The notes: a model not told the origin generated them from the letters alone. A stretch of 50,472 nt of DNA from Candidatus Bacteroides merdipullorum (GCA_019116045.1 DXCK01000073.1:1-50472), one strand, 5' to 3'. Shown: positions 1 through 8,919, numbered from the stretch's first letter. Translations and numbers: made by a program.

Positions 1-42
1 CAAGAAGGAGATGTTTCGACTTCGCTGCGCACCCCCTCTTAC

Positions 43-63
43 CTCCCCCGTTTGTCGGGGGAG
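43..63. repeat. Perfect 8-bp GC-rich hairpin upstream of leuS
   Basis: CTCCCCCG and CGGGGGAG pair around the loop TTTGT. No T-run follows on either strand, so it is not an obvious terminator of either strand. The remaining bases from 1 to 201 hold no gene that I can support. This could be the 3' hairpin of a gene lying left of the window or a dispersed intergenic element. Confidence 0.6.
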
Positions 64-201
64 AACAATGCTCAACATGACAGATACTACACAATGTATA
101 AACTAAATTTCAACGCCTACTTAAAAATAACTCATACAACCTAATTCTCTACTATTGCGTGTTTTTTCCCGCCTACCGTACTGAATCTGAAAATAATACT
201 G

Positions 202-209
202 TAAATTTG
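202..209 (+). promoter_or_regulatory. leuS promoter, -7 element
   Basis: TAAATTTG followed by C fits the Bacteroidota -7 consensus TAnnTTTG. No clean TTTG -33 element is seen about 20 bp upstream. It predicts a leader of about 45 nt for leuS. Confidence 0.6.
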
Positions 210-260
210 CAGCGTTTAAAGCAACTAACCAAGTATTTAACCCTATCATAATAAGACGAC

Positions 261-3098
261 ATGGAATATAATTTCAGGGAAATTGAAAAGAAATGGCAAA
301 AACGGTGGGTGGAAAACCAGACTTACCGCGTGAAGGAAGATGAAAGCAAACCCAAATACTACGTACTCAACATGTTCCCCTACCCCAGCGGCGCAGGGCT
401 ACACGTGGGGCATCCGTTGGGCTACATTGCTTCGGACATCTACGCGCGCTACAAGCGACTTTGCGGATTCAACGTGCTGAATCCCATGGGCTATGATGCC
501 TACGGGCTGCCCGCCGAACAATATGCCATACAGACCGGACAACACCCTGCAATTACGACCGTCAACAATATCAACCGCTACCGCGAACAACTGGACAAGA
601 TTGGTTTTTCGTTCGACTGGAGCCGCGAGATACGCACCTGCGACCCGGAGTATTACCACTGGACGCAATGGGCCTTCCAGAAAATGTTCAACAGCTATTA
701 CGATAATTCCAAACAGCAGGCACGCCCCATCGAAGAACTGACACAAAAGTTCGCGGAGACAGGCACAAAAGGCTTGGATGTGGCTTGCTCGGAAGAACTT
801 TGCTTCACGGCCGACGAATGGAACGCCAAGAGCGAAAAAGAACAGCAGGAAACGCTGATGAACTACCGCATCGCTTACCTGGGCGAAACGATGGTGAACT
901 GGTGTCCGCAACTGGGCACGGTGCTGGCCAATGACGAAGTGGTGGACGGTGTCAGCGAACGCGGCGGTTATCCTGTGGTGCAGAAGAAGATGCGTCAATG
1001 GTGCCTGCGCGTGTCGGCCTACGCCCAGCGTCTGTTGGACGGGTTAGACAACATCCAATGGACAGATTCCCTGAAAGAGACCCAGCGCAATTGGATTGGC
1101 CGGAGCGAAGGTGCGGAAGTGCACTTCAAGGTGAAAGACAGCGACATGGAGTTTACCATCTTTACTACCCGCGCCGATACGATGTTCGGCGTCACCTTCA
1201 TGGTATTGGCACCGGAGAGCGAACTGGTACCCCAACTGACCACGGAAGCCCAGAAAGCTGAGGTAGAAGCCTACCTGGATCGGACGAAAAAGCGCACCGA
1301 ACGTGAACGCATCAGCGACCGGAGTGTGACGGGCGTCTTCTCCGGTTCGTATGCCGTCAATCCTTTCACGGGCGAAGCAGTGCCCATCTGGATAAGCGAC
1401 TATGTGCTGGCCGGATATGGCACAGGAGCCATCATGGCCGTGCCTGCGCACGACAGCCGCGACTATGCTTTCGCCAAACACTTCGGATTGGAAATCCGTC
1501 CGCTGGTGGAAGGATGCGACGTGAGTGAAGAAAGTTTCGATGCCAAAGAAGGCATTGTATGCAACTCGCCCCGCAAGGATGCCACGCCCTACTGCGACCT
1601 GAACCTGAACGGGTTGACTATCAAAGAAGCCATTGCAGCCACCAAGAAATATGTGAAAGACCATAACCTGGGACGCGTAAAGGTGAACTACCGCCTGCGC
1701 GACGCCATCTTCAGCCGTCAACGCTATTGGGGCGAACCTTTCCCGGTATATTACAAAGACGGGATGCCTTATATGATTCCCGAAAACTGCCTACCGTTGG
1801 AATTGCCCGAAGTGAGCAAATTCCAGCCCACAGAAACAGGCGAACCTCCTCTGGGACATGCCACCAAATGGGCTTGGGACACGGTGAACAACTGCGTGGT
1901 CGAAAACGAAAAGATAGACAACACGACCATCTTCCCCCTCGAACTGAACACCATGCCGGGCTTCGCCGGCTCCAGCGCCTACTACCTGCGCTACATGGAC
2001 CCGCACAACAATCAGGCTCTGGTGGACAAGAAGGTGGACGAATACTGGCGCAACGTAGACCTCTACGTAGGGGGCACGGAGCACGCTACGGGACACCTGA
2101 TTTATTCGCGTTTCTGGAATAAGTTCCTGCACGACCTGGGCATTTCGGTAGTGGAAGAACCCTTCCAGAAGCTGGTGAACCAAGGCATGATTCAAGGACG
2201 AAGCAACTTCGTTTACCGCATCAAGGACACCAACACCTTCGTATCGCTGGGATTGAAAGAACAGTATGACACTACCCCACTCCATGTGGATGTGAACATC
2301 GTGCAGAACGACGTATTGGATATCGACGCTTTCAAAGCCTGGCGCCCGGAATATGCCACAGCCGAATTCATCCTGGAAGACGGCAAATACATCTGCGGAT
2401 GGGCGGTGGAAAAGATGTCGAAATCCATGTACAACGTGGTGAACCCCGATATGATTGTCGAGAAATATGGTGCCGACACACTCCGCATGTATGAGATGTT
2501 CCTCGGCCCGGTAGAGCAGTCCAAGCCTTGGGACACGAACGGCATCGACGGCGTGCACCGCTTCCTGAAGAAATTCTGGTCGCTCTTCTATGACCGCACA
2601 GGCAATTGGCAAGTGATGGACGGAGAAGCCACTCCGGAAGAACTGAAGTCCCTGCACAAACTCATCAAGAAAGTAACGGGTGACATCGAAGCCTTCTCCT
2701 ACAATACCTCCGTCAGCGCCTTCATGATATGCGTCAACGAATTGGCAGCCTTGAAATGTAGCAAGCGCGAAGTGCTGATGCCGCTGGTCGTTACCCTGGC
2801 ACCGTTTGCCCCGCATGTCTGCGAAGAATTATGGGAACAGTTGGGTGGCGAAAGCTCGGTATGCGACGCGCAGTGGCCGGCATGGAACGAAGACTACCTG
2901 GTGGAAAACTCGGTAAACTACACCGTTTCCTTCAACGGAAAGGCACGTTTCAACCAGACCTTCCCTGCCGACGCACAAGCCGATGATATACAAGCCGCCG
3001 TCCTGTCCGACGAACGCTCTGCCAAGTGGATGGAAGGCAAGCAGGTAGTCAAGGTGATTGTCGTGCCGAAGAAGATAATCAACATCGTATTAAAATAA
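261..3098 (+). CDS. leuS: Leucine--tRNA ligase
   Basis: This cytoplasmic class I aminoacyl-tRNA synthetase charges tRNA-Leu with leucine. The 945-residue protein has the class I signature HVGH at residues 48-51 and KMSKS at 718-722, with a large inserted editing (CP1) domain between them and a C-terminal anticodon-binding region. Length is normal for Bacteroidales LeuS. The ATG lies about 45 nt after a good -7 element. A YitT-family gene begins only 4 bp after the stop, so the two are probably co-transcribed. The coding sequence is intact, with no odd features. The assignment is secure. Confidence 0.98.
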   Translation: MEYNFREIEKKWQKRWVENQTYRVKEDESKPKYYVLNMFPYPSGAGLHVGHPLGYIASDIYARYKRLCGFNVLNPMGYDAYGLPAEQYAIQTGQHPAITTVNNINRYREQLDKIGFSFDWSREIRTCDPEYYHWTQWAFQKMFNSYYDNSKQQARPIEELTQKFAETGTKGLDVACSEELCFTADEWNAKSEKEQQETLMNYRIAYLGETMVNWCPQLGTVLANDEVVDGVSERGGYPVVQKKMRQWCLRVSAYAQRLLDGLDNIQWTDSLKETQRNWIGRSEGAEVHFKVKDSDMEFTIFTTRADTMFGVTFMVLAPESELVPQLTTEAQKAEVEAYLDRTKKRTERERISDRSVTGVFSGSYAVNPFTGEAVPIWISDYVLAGYGTGAIMAVPAHDSRDYAFAKHFGLEIRPLVEGCDVSEESFDAKEGIVCNSPRKDATPYCDLNLNGLTIKEAIAATKKYVKDHNLGRVKVNYRLRDAIFSRQRYWGEPFPVYYKDGMPYMIPENCLPLELPEVSKFQPTETGEPPLGHATKWAWDTVNNCVVENEKIDNTTIFPLELNTMPGFAGSSAYYLRYMDPHNNQALVDKKVDEYWRNVDLYVGGTEHATGHLIYSRFWNKFLHDLGISVVEEPFQKLVNQGMIQGRSNFVYRIKDTNTFVSLGLKEQYDTTPLHVDVNIVQNDVLDIDAFKAWRPEYATAEFILEDGKYICGWAVEKMSKSMYNVVNPDMIVEKYGADTLRMYEMFLGPVEQSKPWDTNGIDGVHRFLKKFWSLFYDRTGNWQVMDGEATPEELKSLHKLIKKVTGDIEAFSYNTSVSAFMICVNELAALKCSKREVLMPLVVTLAPFAPHVCEELWEQLGGESSVCDAQWPAWNEDYLVENSVNYTVSFNGKARFNQTFPADAQADDIQAAVLSDERSAKWMEGKQVVKVIVVPKKIINIVLK

Positions 3099-3102
3099 AT
3101 CT

Positions 3103-4005
3103 ATGCGCTTAAAGAAACCAACAAGAGCCGAAATTTTGCGAGAGAGCCGGGACTATCTGTTCATAGCCCTGGGTCTCTTCAGTTATGCGCTGGCCTGGGC
3201 GGTGTTCATGATTCCTTATCAGATCACAACAGGTGGAACTACCGGTATCGGAGCCATCATTTATTATTCTACCGGTTTTCCCATCCAGTACACGTATTTC
3301 TTGATTAATGCGGTACTGATGACACTGGCCATCAAGGTCTTGGGGCCAAAGTTCAGCATTAAGACCACATATGCCATCATTGTGCTGACGCTGATGTTGG
3401 AGTTCACCCAATGGTTGGTGAAAAATCCAGACGGCACTTTCCCTCTGCTGCTGGGCCCGGGACAAGACACCATGGCTTGCCTGATTGGGTCGGTAATGTG
3501 TGGTGCAGGATTGGGCATTGCGTTCAACTGCGGAGGCAGTACGGGCGGCACGGACATTATTGCTGCCGTAGTGCACAAATATAAAGATGTGGCACTGGGG
3601 CGTATGGTAATGCTGGTAGACTGTCTCATCATCAGTTCCTGCTACTTTGTGTTCCACGACTGGAGACGCGTTATTTTCGGCTTTGTGACGCTGTTCGTCA
3701 TGGGCTTTGTCATAGACTACATTGTAAACAGTGCCCGCCAATCGGTGCAGTTTCTCATTTTCAGCCATAAATACGAAGAAATAGCCGACCGCATCACCCG
3801 CGAGACGCACCGAGGTGTGACGGTATTGGACGGTACTGGCTGGTATAGTCAGAATCATGTCAAAGTATTGGTGGTACTGGCTTACAAGCGTCAGTCGAAC
3901 GAAATCTTCCAACTGGTGAAAGAGGTAGATCCCAATGCATTTGTGTCTCAAAGCTCGGTCATCGGCGTCTATGGCGAAGGCTTCGACCGGCTGAAAGCCA
4001 AATGA
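3103..4005 (+). CDS. YitT family membrane protein (DUF2179 C-terminal domain)
   Basis: This 300-residue inner-membrane protein has about five hydrophobic segments in residues 15-210 and a soluble C-terminal DUF2179 domain (about 215-295). The family hallmark GGSTGGTDI lies in the middle of the membrane part, just before a conserved cytoplasmic loop. YitT proteins are widely annotated as putative transporters, but no substrate is established. It follows leuS by 4 bp and has no promoter of its own that I can see. A diverged paralogue lies at 7216-8178. Family assignment is firm; function is unknown. Confidence 0.9.
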   Translation: MRLKKPTRAEILRESRDYLFIALGLFSYALAWAVFMIPYQITTGGTTGIGAIIYYSTGFPIQYTYFLINAVLMTLAIKVLGPKFSIKTTYAIIVLTLMLEFTQWLVKNPDGTFPLLLGPGQDTMACLIGSVMCGAGLGIAFNCGGSTGGTDIIAAVVHKYKDVALGRMVMLVDCLIISSCYFVFHDWRRVIFGFVTLFVMGFVIDYIVNSARQSVQFLIFSHKYEEIADRITRETHRGVTVLDGTGWYSQNHVKVLVVLAYKRQSNEIFQLVKEVDPNAFVSQSSVIGVYGEGFDRLKAK

Positions 4006-4150
4006 GCAGAGTTGGGTGCAAATAACATCGCATCAGGAATGGCATGACAAAAGTTACCGCCATGCGCAAACTGCTATATGGCAGCTAACTGATGCCCTCG
4101 TATAGATTTAGATTTACCAATAGCACATTAACTGAAAACGTCATCTACAT

Positions 4151-4732
4151 ATGAAAAAGTTTGTATTTGCCACCAACAACATCCACAAGCTGGAGGAAGT
4201 AGAAGCTATCATAGGAAAAAAGATTGAAATCTTCAGCTTGAAAGATATCGGTTGCGTGACCGATATTCCCGAAACATCTGACACGTTGGAGGGAAACGCT
4301 TTGCAGAAAGCAAGATTTATCTACGAGAAGTATCACAAGGATTGTTTTGCCGACGACACGGGACTGGAAGTGGAGGCATTGGGAGGAGCACCCGGTGTGT
4401 ATTCGGCTCGTTATGCCGGCGAAGCGCACAATTCGGAGGCCAACATGCGCAAGCTGTTGCTGGATTTGGAAGGTGTGGAAAACCGGAAAGCTCGTTTCCG
4501 TACGGTATTCGCCCTTATCCTGAACGGGAAAGAGCATCTTTTCGAAGGCATTGTGAACGGAGAAATCACCAAGACGCGGCGCGGCACGTCGGGATTCGGC
4601 TATGACCCCATCTTTGTGCCGGACGGCTACACGCAGACTTTTGCCGAGATGGGCGATGCGCTGAAGAACAAGATAAGCCACCGTGCCATCGGGGTGCAGA
4701 AGCTCTGCAAGTTTCTCAACACGCTGCAATAA
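4151..4732 (+). CDS. rdgB: Non-canonical purine NTP pyrophosphatase (RdgB/HAM1 family)
   Basis: This enzyme hydrolyses ITP, dITP and XTP to monophosphates and so keeps deaminated purines out of DNA and RNA. The 193-residue protein starts with the substrate-binding motif TNNxHKxxE (residues 8-16), has the acidic pair D68-D69 in FADDTGL, and carries the C-terminal GTSGFGYDP signature. Length is typical. It sits 145 bp after the YitT gene with no clear TAnnTTTG element in the gap, so it may be read from the leuS promoter or from a weak one. It faces nadA across a shared hairpin terminator. Confidence 0.96.
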   Translation: MKKFVFATNNIHKLEEVEAIIGKKIEIFSLKDIGCVTDIPETSDTLEGNALQKARFIYEKYHKDCFADDTGLEVEALGGAPGVYSARYAGEAHNSEANMRKLLLDLEGVENRKARFRTVFALILNGKEHLFEGIVNGEITKTRRGTSGFGYDPIFVPDGYTQTFAEMGDALKNKISHRAIGVQKLCKFLNTLQ

Positions 4733-4774
4733 ACCTGAAAACGGGACATCACAGTCCCGACCAGTATCTATAAA

Positions 4775-4818
4775 GAAAAAAGCCTGACGGTGCTTTAGAG
4801 CGCCGCCAGGCTTTTTTT
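4775..4818. terminator. Bidirectional terminator between rdgB and nadA
   Basis: An A-run leads into AGCCTG and CGG, a short loop, then CCG and CAGGCT followed by seven Ts. The stem is flanked by A and T runs on both sides, so it can end transcripts from both converging genes. A smaller hairpin, GGGAC/GTCCC, lies just upstream at about 4743-4758. Confidence 0.9.
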
Positions 4819-4836
4819 ATGGAACCAACTTAGGGT

Positions 4837-5775
4837 TTACAGCCCCAGCCGGGCAGAAATCTCCAGCATCCGCTCAATGGGTCTGACGGCGCGGGCGGCG
4901 ATGGCAGGGTCGACGGTGATTTCGGGCGATTCGTCGCGCAGGCAGTCGCGAAGCTTCTCCAGCGTATTGAGGCGCATGTAGCTACATTCGTTGCAGGCAC
5001 AAGTACTGTCCGACGGAGGGGCGGGGATGAAGGTAGTCTGGGGACATTGCTTGCGCATCTCGTGCAGGATGCCTGCCTCGGTGGCCACGATGTAGGTATG
5101 TTCGGGATGACGGACGGCATACTTCAGCAGGGCAGCCGTAGAGCCTACGACGTCGGCCAGCTTCAAGACCAGGGCTTTGCACTCGGGGTGTGCCAGGACG
5201 AGCGCGTCGGGGTGCAGGCGTTTGATTTCAGTTATCTTTTCCACCGAGAACTGCTCGTGCACGTGGCACGCTCCGTCCCACACCAGCATTTGGCGGCCTG
5301 TGACGGCGTTAATATAGTTCCCCAGATTGCGGTCCGGGCCGAAGATGATTTTCTCGTCCTGCGGGAAGCTTTCGACAATCTGGCGGGCATTGGTGGAGGT
5401 GACCACGACATCGGTCAGTGCCTTGACGGCTGCCGTAGTGTTGACGTAAGAGATGACCGTGTAGCCCGGATGCTCGCGGACGAAGCGTTCGAAGGCGTCG
5501 GCGGGACAACTGTCGGCCAGCGAACAGCCGGCTGCCAGGTCGGGCACGAGGACTTTCTTCTGGGGGCAGAGCACCTTGGCCGTCTCGCCCATGAAGTGCA
5601 CGCCGCACATCACGATGATGTCCGCCTCCGTTCGTGCGGCCCATTGCGCCAGGGCCAGACTGTCGCCCACGAAGTCGGCCAGGTCTTGCACTTCGCCGCG
5701 CTGGTAGTAGTGGCCCAGGATGACGGCGTTTTTCTCTCGCTTCAGTTTTTCGATTTCTTCTCTGATGTCAGTCAT
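4837..5775 (-). CDS. nadA: Quinolinate synthase A
   Basis: NadA condenses iminoaspartate (from NadB) with dihydroxyacetone phosphate to give quinolinate for NAD synthesis, using a [4Fe-4S] cluster. The 312-residue protein keeps the three expected cluster-ligand regions: C57 in MCGVHFMGE, C170 in WDGACHVH and a C-terminal CxCxxC at residues 259-264. The GSTAALLKY segment is also family-typical. Its partner nadB lies elsewhere in the window (23515-25086), so the pathway is split between loci. Upstream, no promoter close to the ATG is visible; the nearest -7 candidate on this strand is TAACTTTG at 6010-6017, which would give a structured leader of about 230 nt. Confidence 0.97.
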   Translation of the reverse strand: MTDIREEIEKLKREKNAVILGHYYQRGEVQDLADFVGDSLALAQWAARTEADIIVMCGVHFMGETAKVLCPQKKVLVPDLAAGCSLADSCPADAFERFVREHPGYTVISYVNTTAAVKALTDVVVTSTNARQIVESFPQDEKIIFGPDRNLGNYINAVTGRQMLVWDGACHVHEQFSVEKITEIKRLHPDALVLAHPECKALVLKLADVVGSTAALLKYAVRHPEHTYIVATEAGILHEMRKQCPQTTFIPAPPSDSTCACNECSYMRLNTLEKLRDCLRDESPEITVDPAIAARAVRPIERMLEISARLGL

Positions 5776-6224
5776 AATCCATTATATTTATTTCTTTTTA
5801 TTTCTTTGAATAAAAATCTCTATGCTGATGATGATGGGCTGTTAATTCGGTAAATAACTTGTCGGCCTTTTTCTTGCGCAAGAAGTTATTGTGTCGGGGG
5901 GATGTTGTTTTCCCTTGGTTACTAACACGGTGCAGTGTGCACAAAGTGTTGGATAAGAAGCGGGAAAGCACTGCCTCCTCGATGCTATTAACGCCCTGTC
6001 AACAACCGACAAAGTTAATAACTTTCGAAGGATAAAGCCGTATCGGACGGCGGAAAAATCTGTTTAATACGCTGTCAAAACTTGGGTTTCTTTTTTTTGG
6101 AATGTTCATAGAGGTGTTTGTATGGCGGTAGTTATGAGATATGCAAGCGGAATCTTTTAAAATCTTTCCTCACAGTATTGACAGGTTTTCCCCGGTTATT
6201 AACACAGATGTGAACAGAATGGAG
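5776..6224. other. Gene-free region between divergent nadA and the TrmH-like gene
   Basis: This stretch begins with an A/T-rich segment (5776-5830), then holds a nested inverted repeat (5853-5890), a possible nadA promoter on the minus strand (6010-6017), and several nonamers resembling TGTTRATAA (5919-5927, 6196-6204, and weaker ones near 5947 and 6014). I see no open reading frame with a plausible start and no tRNA. See the findings for the DnaA-box question. Confidence 0.5.
5853..5890. repeat. Nested inverted repeat upstream of nadA
   Basis: AATAACTT (5853-5860) pairs with AAGTTATT (5883-5890). Inside lies the perfect palindrome TTCTTGCGCAAGAA (5871-5884). The arms share two bases, so the full inner and outer stems cannot both form. 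If nadA is read from the distant -7 at 6010-6017, this falls in its leader. It could equally be a binding site for a dimeric regulator. Confidence 0.5.
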
Positions 6225-6232
6225 TATCTTTG
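6225..6232 (+). promoter_or_regulatory. Promoter -7 element of the TrmH-like gene
   Basis: TATCTTTG matches TAnnTTTG exactly. Its last base is the G of a GTG codon that could otherwise be taken as an upstream start, so the true start must lie further downstream (6241 or 6253). No clear -33 element is visible. Confidence 0.7.
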
Positions 6233-6252
6233 TGGCCGTAATGCTGAAGAAT

Positions 6253-6783
6253 ATGCGTAAGCTTAAGATAACAGAGTTGAACCGCATCAGTGCGGAGGAA
6301 TTTAAGGCGGCGGAGAAGTTGCCGCTGGTCGTAGTGTTGGACAACGTGCGTTCCTTGCACAACATCGGTTCGGTGTTTCGCACGTCGGACGCTTTCCGCA
6401 TAGAGTGCATTTATTTGTGCGGCATTACGGCTGTCCCGCCCCATCCCGAGATGCACAAGACAGCGTTGGGGGCGGAGTTCACAGTCGATTGGAAATATGT
6501 TGATAACGCGGTGAAAGCTGTTAATAACCTGCACGAAGAAGGCTTCACGGTCTTGGCGGTGGAGCAGGCCGAGGGCAGCACGATGTTGCAGGACGTAATG
6601 CTGGAGCGCGGCCGCCGCTATGCCGTGGTGCTGGGCAACGAGGTGAAGGGCGTGCAGCAAGAAGTAATTGACCGCTGCGACGGCTGCATCGAGATACCGC
6701 AGTTTGGCACCAAACACTCGCTCAACGTGTCTGTCACGGCGGGCATCATCATCTGGGACTTGTTCCGGAAACTTCATTTTTAA
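6253..6783 (+). CDS. TrmH/SpoU family RNA 2'-O-methyltransferase
   Basis: This SPOUT-class methyltransferase should transfer a methyl group from SAM to a ribose 2'-OH in tRNA or rRNA; the target nucleoside cannot be read from the sequence. All three family motifs are present in the 176-residue protein: motif 1 NVRSLHNIGSVFRTSDAF, motif 2 VVLGNEVKGV and motif 3 IPQFGTKHSLNVSVTAG. There is no separate N-terminal RNA-binding domain, as in short TrmH/TrmL-like members. I chose the ATG at 6253 because the -7 element ends at 6232; an in-frame ATG at 6241 would make the message leaderless. Two TGTTRATAA-like nonamers lie inside the gene at 6498-6506 and 6519-6527. Confidence 0.93.
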   Translation: MRKLKITELNRISAEEFKAAEKLPLVVVLDNVRSLHNIGSVFRTSDAFRIECIYLCGITAVPPHPEMHKTALGAEFTVDWKYVDNAVKAVNNLHEEGFTVLAVEQAEGSTMLQDVMLERGRRYAVVLGNEVKGVQQEVIDRCDGCIEIPQFGTKHSLNVSVTAGIIIWDLFRKLHF

Positions 6784-7160
6784 CACCCTTGTTAATTGTT
6801 TGATTAGCAATCTCCTGTCGGTTGATTGCTTCTTGTCCGTACGGGGCGTGGCTCTTGTTCGGAAGAGCCGTGCTTCTTGTTCGTGCGAAGCATGCCTCTT
6901 TCGGACTGAGAGTGTTGCCGTCGGGCAAGACTTGTTTTTTCCCTTTTCTTCACAGCAGTGTTGATAATGTTTTTCACCGTTGGTGAAGAAACGGGTGGAG
7001 CGATGACTTTATGAACAGGCTGTTCATTTCTTTTGAACCAGGTAAACCTTTCTTTTAAAGGATGATGAACTTTCCACGGCAGTGTTTGTTAACAAGATAT
7101 TGACTGCGGCTGTTTATTGACATCGTCCGGTGAATAACTACCGTTTGATAAGCTCAGGTT
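6784..7160. other. Gene-free region between the TrmH-like gene and the second YitT gene
   Basis: The region holds the 22-bp-pitch repeat array at 6828-6915, a TGTTGATAA nonamer at 6959-6967, TGTTAACAA at 7087-7095, and a GTGAATAA-type motif near 7130. The inverted pair GTTCATTT / TTTGAAC near 7020-7040 is short. I see no coding or RNA gene. Confidence 0.5.
6828..6915. repeat. 22-bp-pitch intergenic repeat array, locus 1 (four units)
   Basis: Four consecutive 22-bp units begin at 6828, 6850, 6872 and 6894. The second unit contains GGCTCTTGTTCGGAAGAGCC, a perfect 7-bp hairpin with a six-base loop. Units differ from one another at many positions but keep the pitch exactly. The family consensus begins GCTTCTTGTTCGGAAGAGCC and ends GT. 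Related arrays occur at four other intergenic sites in this window. Confidence 0.8.
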
Positions 7161-7195
7161 TTTGCCGGATGTTTCAGAAACTTTTTGTATATTTG
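7161..7195 (+). promoter_or_regulatory. Promoter of the second YitT gene
   Basis: The -33 element TTTG (7161-7164) and -7 element TATATTTG (7188-7195) are separated by 23 bp, within the Bacteroidota range. The start codon is 20 nt downstream. Confidence 0.75.
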
Positions 7196-7215
7196 CCGCA
7201 TAAATATGAAGTGCT

Positions 7216-8178
7216 ATGACGAAACAAATACTTTCTTGGGTGAATATCTTTGTAGGCTGCACCATCATGGCGGCTGGTTTCGTGTTTTTCATCAATCCGT
7301 ATAACATCGTTCCCGGCGGTGTGTACGGCGCCAGCATCGTGTTGCACAACCTCTTCCCTTCCATTCAGGTGGGAACCTTCGGTTATATGTTCGACATTCC
7401 CCTGCTCATCCTTTCCGTCTTGCTTCTGGGGGCTAAGCTCGGAGGCCGCACCATAGCAGCCGCGCTGACCACTCCCCTTATCATGAACGTCATATCGGCT
7501 CTGTCCTACCCCACGAAGGAAGCTTTGCATGCCCTTGACCCGTCGCAACTGTTGGGCGGTGCCTTCGACATGACGGACCATCTGATGCTGACCACTGTCA
7601 TCGGTGCGGCGGTCATCGGCATCGGCCAGGGCATCGTGGTACGCAATCAGGCTACGACGGGCGGAACAGACATAGTGGCGATGATTCTGCAAAAGTACGC
7701 GCACATCCGTTTCTCGAACGCCATCCTTCTGGTCGACGGACTGGTTGTCTGCTTCGGTCTCGTGGTCATCGGTTTCGGGGTGGGCAATGCCGAAGACGTC
7801 AGTCAACCCTCCTGGCATCTGTCGTTCTATTCGCTCATCGCCATCTTTATCTGTTCGCGTGTTTTGGCCAGGGTGATTAACGGCGAGAAAAACGACAAGC
7901 TTCTCTTCGTCATTAGCAACAAGAAACTGCCTGACCTGCATCAGTACATCATCGAAGAAATGGACCGCACGGCTACCTGCATTAAGAGCAGCGGCCTCTA
8001 TACGAAAGAAGATAAGGAAATGCTCTTTCTGGTGGTCAGCTATAAGGAAGTGGCCGGCCTGAAGGCCAAGATAAAAGAAGCCGACCCTGCCGCCTTCGTG
8101 GTCGTCACCGACGCTTACGACACCTTTGGCGAAGGCTGGAAACAGTTGCCCTCGAAGAACGAATTGCAGCCGGAATAG
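7216..8178 (+). CDS. YitT family membrane protein (DUF2179), second copy
   Basis: The 320-residue protein has the same plan as the one at 3103-4005: about five membrane segments in the first 220 residues, a TTGGTDI hallmark with a conserved loop after it, and a C-terminal DUF2179 domain. It differs throughout, so this is an old duplication rather than a recent one. The start is fixed by a promoter whose -7 element ends 20 nt upstream. It converges on the DUF4294 gene with only 10 bp between stops. Substrate and role are unknown. Confidence 0.9.
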   Translation: MTKQILSWVNIFVGCTIMAAGFVFFINPYNIVPGGVYGASIVLHNLFPSIQVGTFGYMFDIPLLILSVLLLGAKLGGRTIAAALTTPLIMNVISALSYPTKEALHALDPSQLLGGAFDMTDHLMLTTVIGAAVIGIGQGIVVRNQATTGGTDIVAMILQKYAHIRFSNAILLVDGLVVCFGLVVIGFGVGNAEDVSQPSWHLSFYSLIAIFICSRVLARVINGEKNDKLLFVISNKKLPDLHQYIIEEMDRTATCIKSSGLYTKEDKEMLFLVVSYKEVAGLKAKIKEADPAAFVVVTDAYDTFGEGWKQLPSKNELQPE

Positions 8179-8188
8179 AAAGGCGGGA

Positions 8189-8794
8189 TTACAACTGTCC
8201 GTTTTCCACCATCAGCACCACCTGTTCCGTCAGCGCGTCTTCTCCCTGTGGGTCATATTCTTTCTTCAGGCTGGCGCCGAACAGCGCGGCAAACGCCTGG
8301 TAGAACCCCGCGCGGAAAGGACCGAGAAATGCCTTCACCAGTTCGTATCCCGTGGAGTTGGTCTGGCGGTCTACCAGTTTGATAAGCAGCTTGCCTTGCG
8401 AGAAAGTCAACTTCTTCATGCGGGGCGTGTATTGTTCCTTCACGCTTTTCTCCACCGCCTTCAGGTGACGCTGGCGCGCTTTGTCGTCGGGCAGGGTCAT
8501 GATGTATTCGTAAGTCTCGATGACGGCGTTCTTCACTTCGTTGGCTATCGGGAGGACTTTCTTCACGTCTCGTACTAATTTATTATACCTCCTCTCCTGC
8601 CGCTTGTTCTTGAACGTGACCGGCTTGAAGATATACACCGCAGGCAAGGCGACGTAGGGTATCGTGTCGCCCTCATGTACGTAGGTAGACGTCAGGTAAG
8701 CCGTCGTAGGCTCGCCTTTCTCTTGGGCCAGGCAATCCGTTCCTGTCAGCAAGGACAGGAAAGCCAGCAGTGCTATGTAGACAAACTTTTGCAT
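8189..8794 (-). CDS. Exported DUF4294 family protein
   Basis: The 201-residue protein begins with a clear signal peptide (MQKFVYIALLAFLSLL, cleavage near residues 22-24, before EKGE). The mature part has a conserved N-terminal block with VALPAVYIFKPVTFKNKRQ, followed by a charged helical region. This is the Bacteroidota-specific DUF4294 family, whose function is not known. Two further in-frame ATGs upstream (8812 and 8815) lie at or beyond the -7 element and are rejected as starts. The -7 element ends only 7 nt before this ATG, so the transcript is probably leaderless. Confidence 0.85.
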   Translation of the reverse strand: MQKFVYIALLAFLSLLTGTDCLAQEKGEPTTAYLTSTYVHEGDTIPYVALPAVYIFKPVTFKNKRQERRYNKLVRDVKKVLPIANEVKNAVIETYEYIMTLPDDKARQRHLKAVEKSVKEQYTPRMKKLTFSQGKLLIKLVDRQTNSTGYELVKAFLGPFRAGFYQAFAALFGASLKKEYDPQGEDALTEQVVLMVENGQL

Positions 8795-8801
8795 CGTAGG
8801 A

Positions 8802-8809
8802 CAAAAGTA
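8802..8809 (-). promoter_or_regulatory. -7 element of the DUF4294 gene
   Basis: Read on the minus strand the site is TACTTTTG. It ends 7 nt before the start codon at 8794. No clear -33 TTTG is present. Confidence 0.65.
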
Positions 8810-8885
8810 CATCATTCTGTGGAATAACGCTTCTGTCGCACGACTTTATTTTTCTTTTTCCGGCAAATCTAATTTCTTCTTTCTT

Positions 8886-8919
8886 TTTGAGGGCAGTCTG
8901 ATTCTTTTCCTTATCTTAG
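8886..8919 (+). promoter_or_regulatory. Promoter of the HhH/beta-barrel gene
   Basis: TTTG (8886-8889) and TATCTTAG (8912-8919, one mismatch to TAnnTTTG) are 22 bp apart. The start codon lies 28 nt after the -7 element. Confidence 0.6.
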
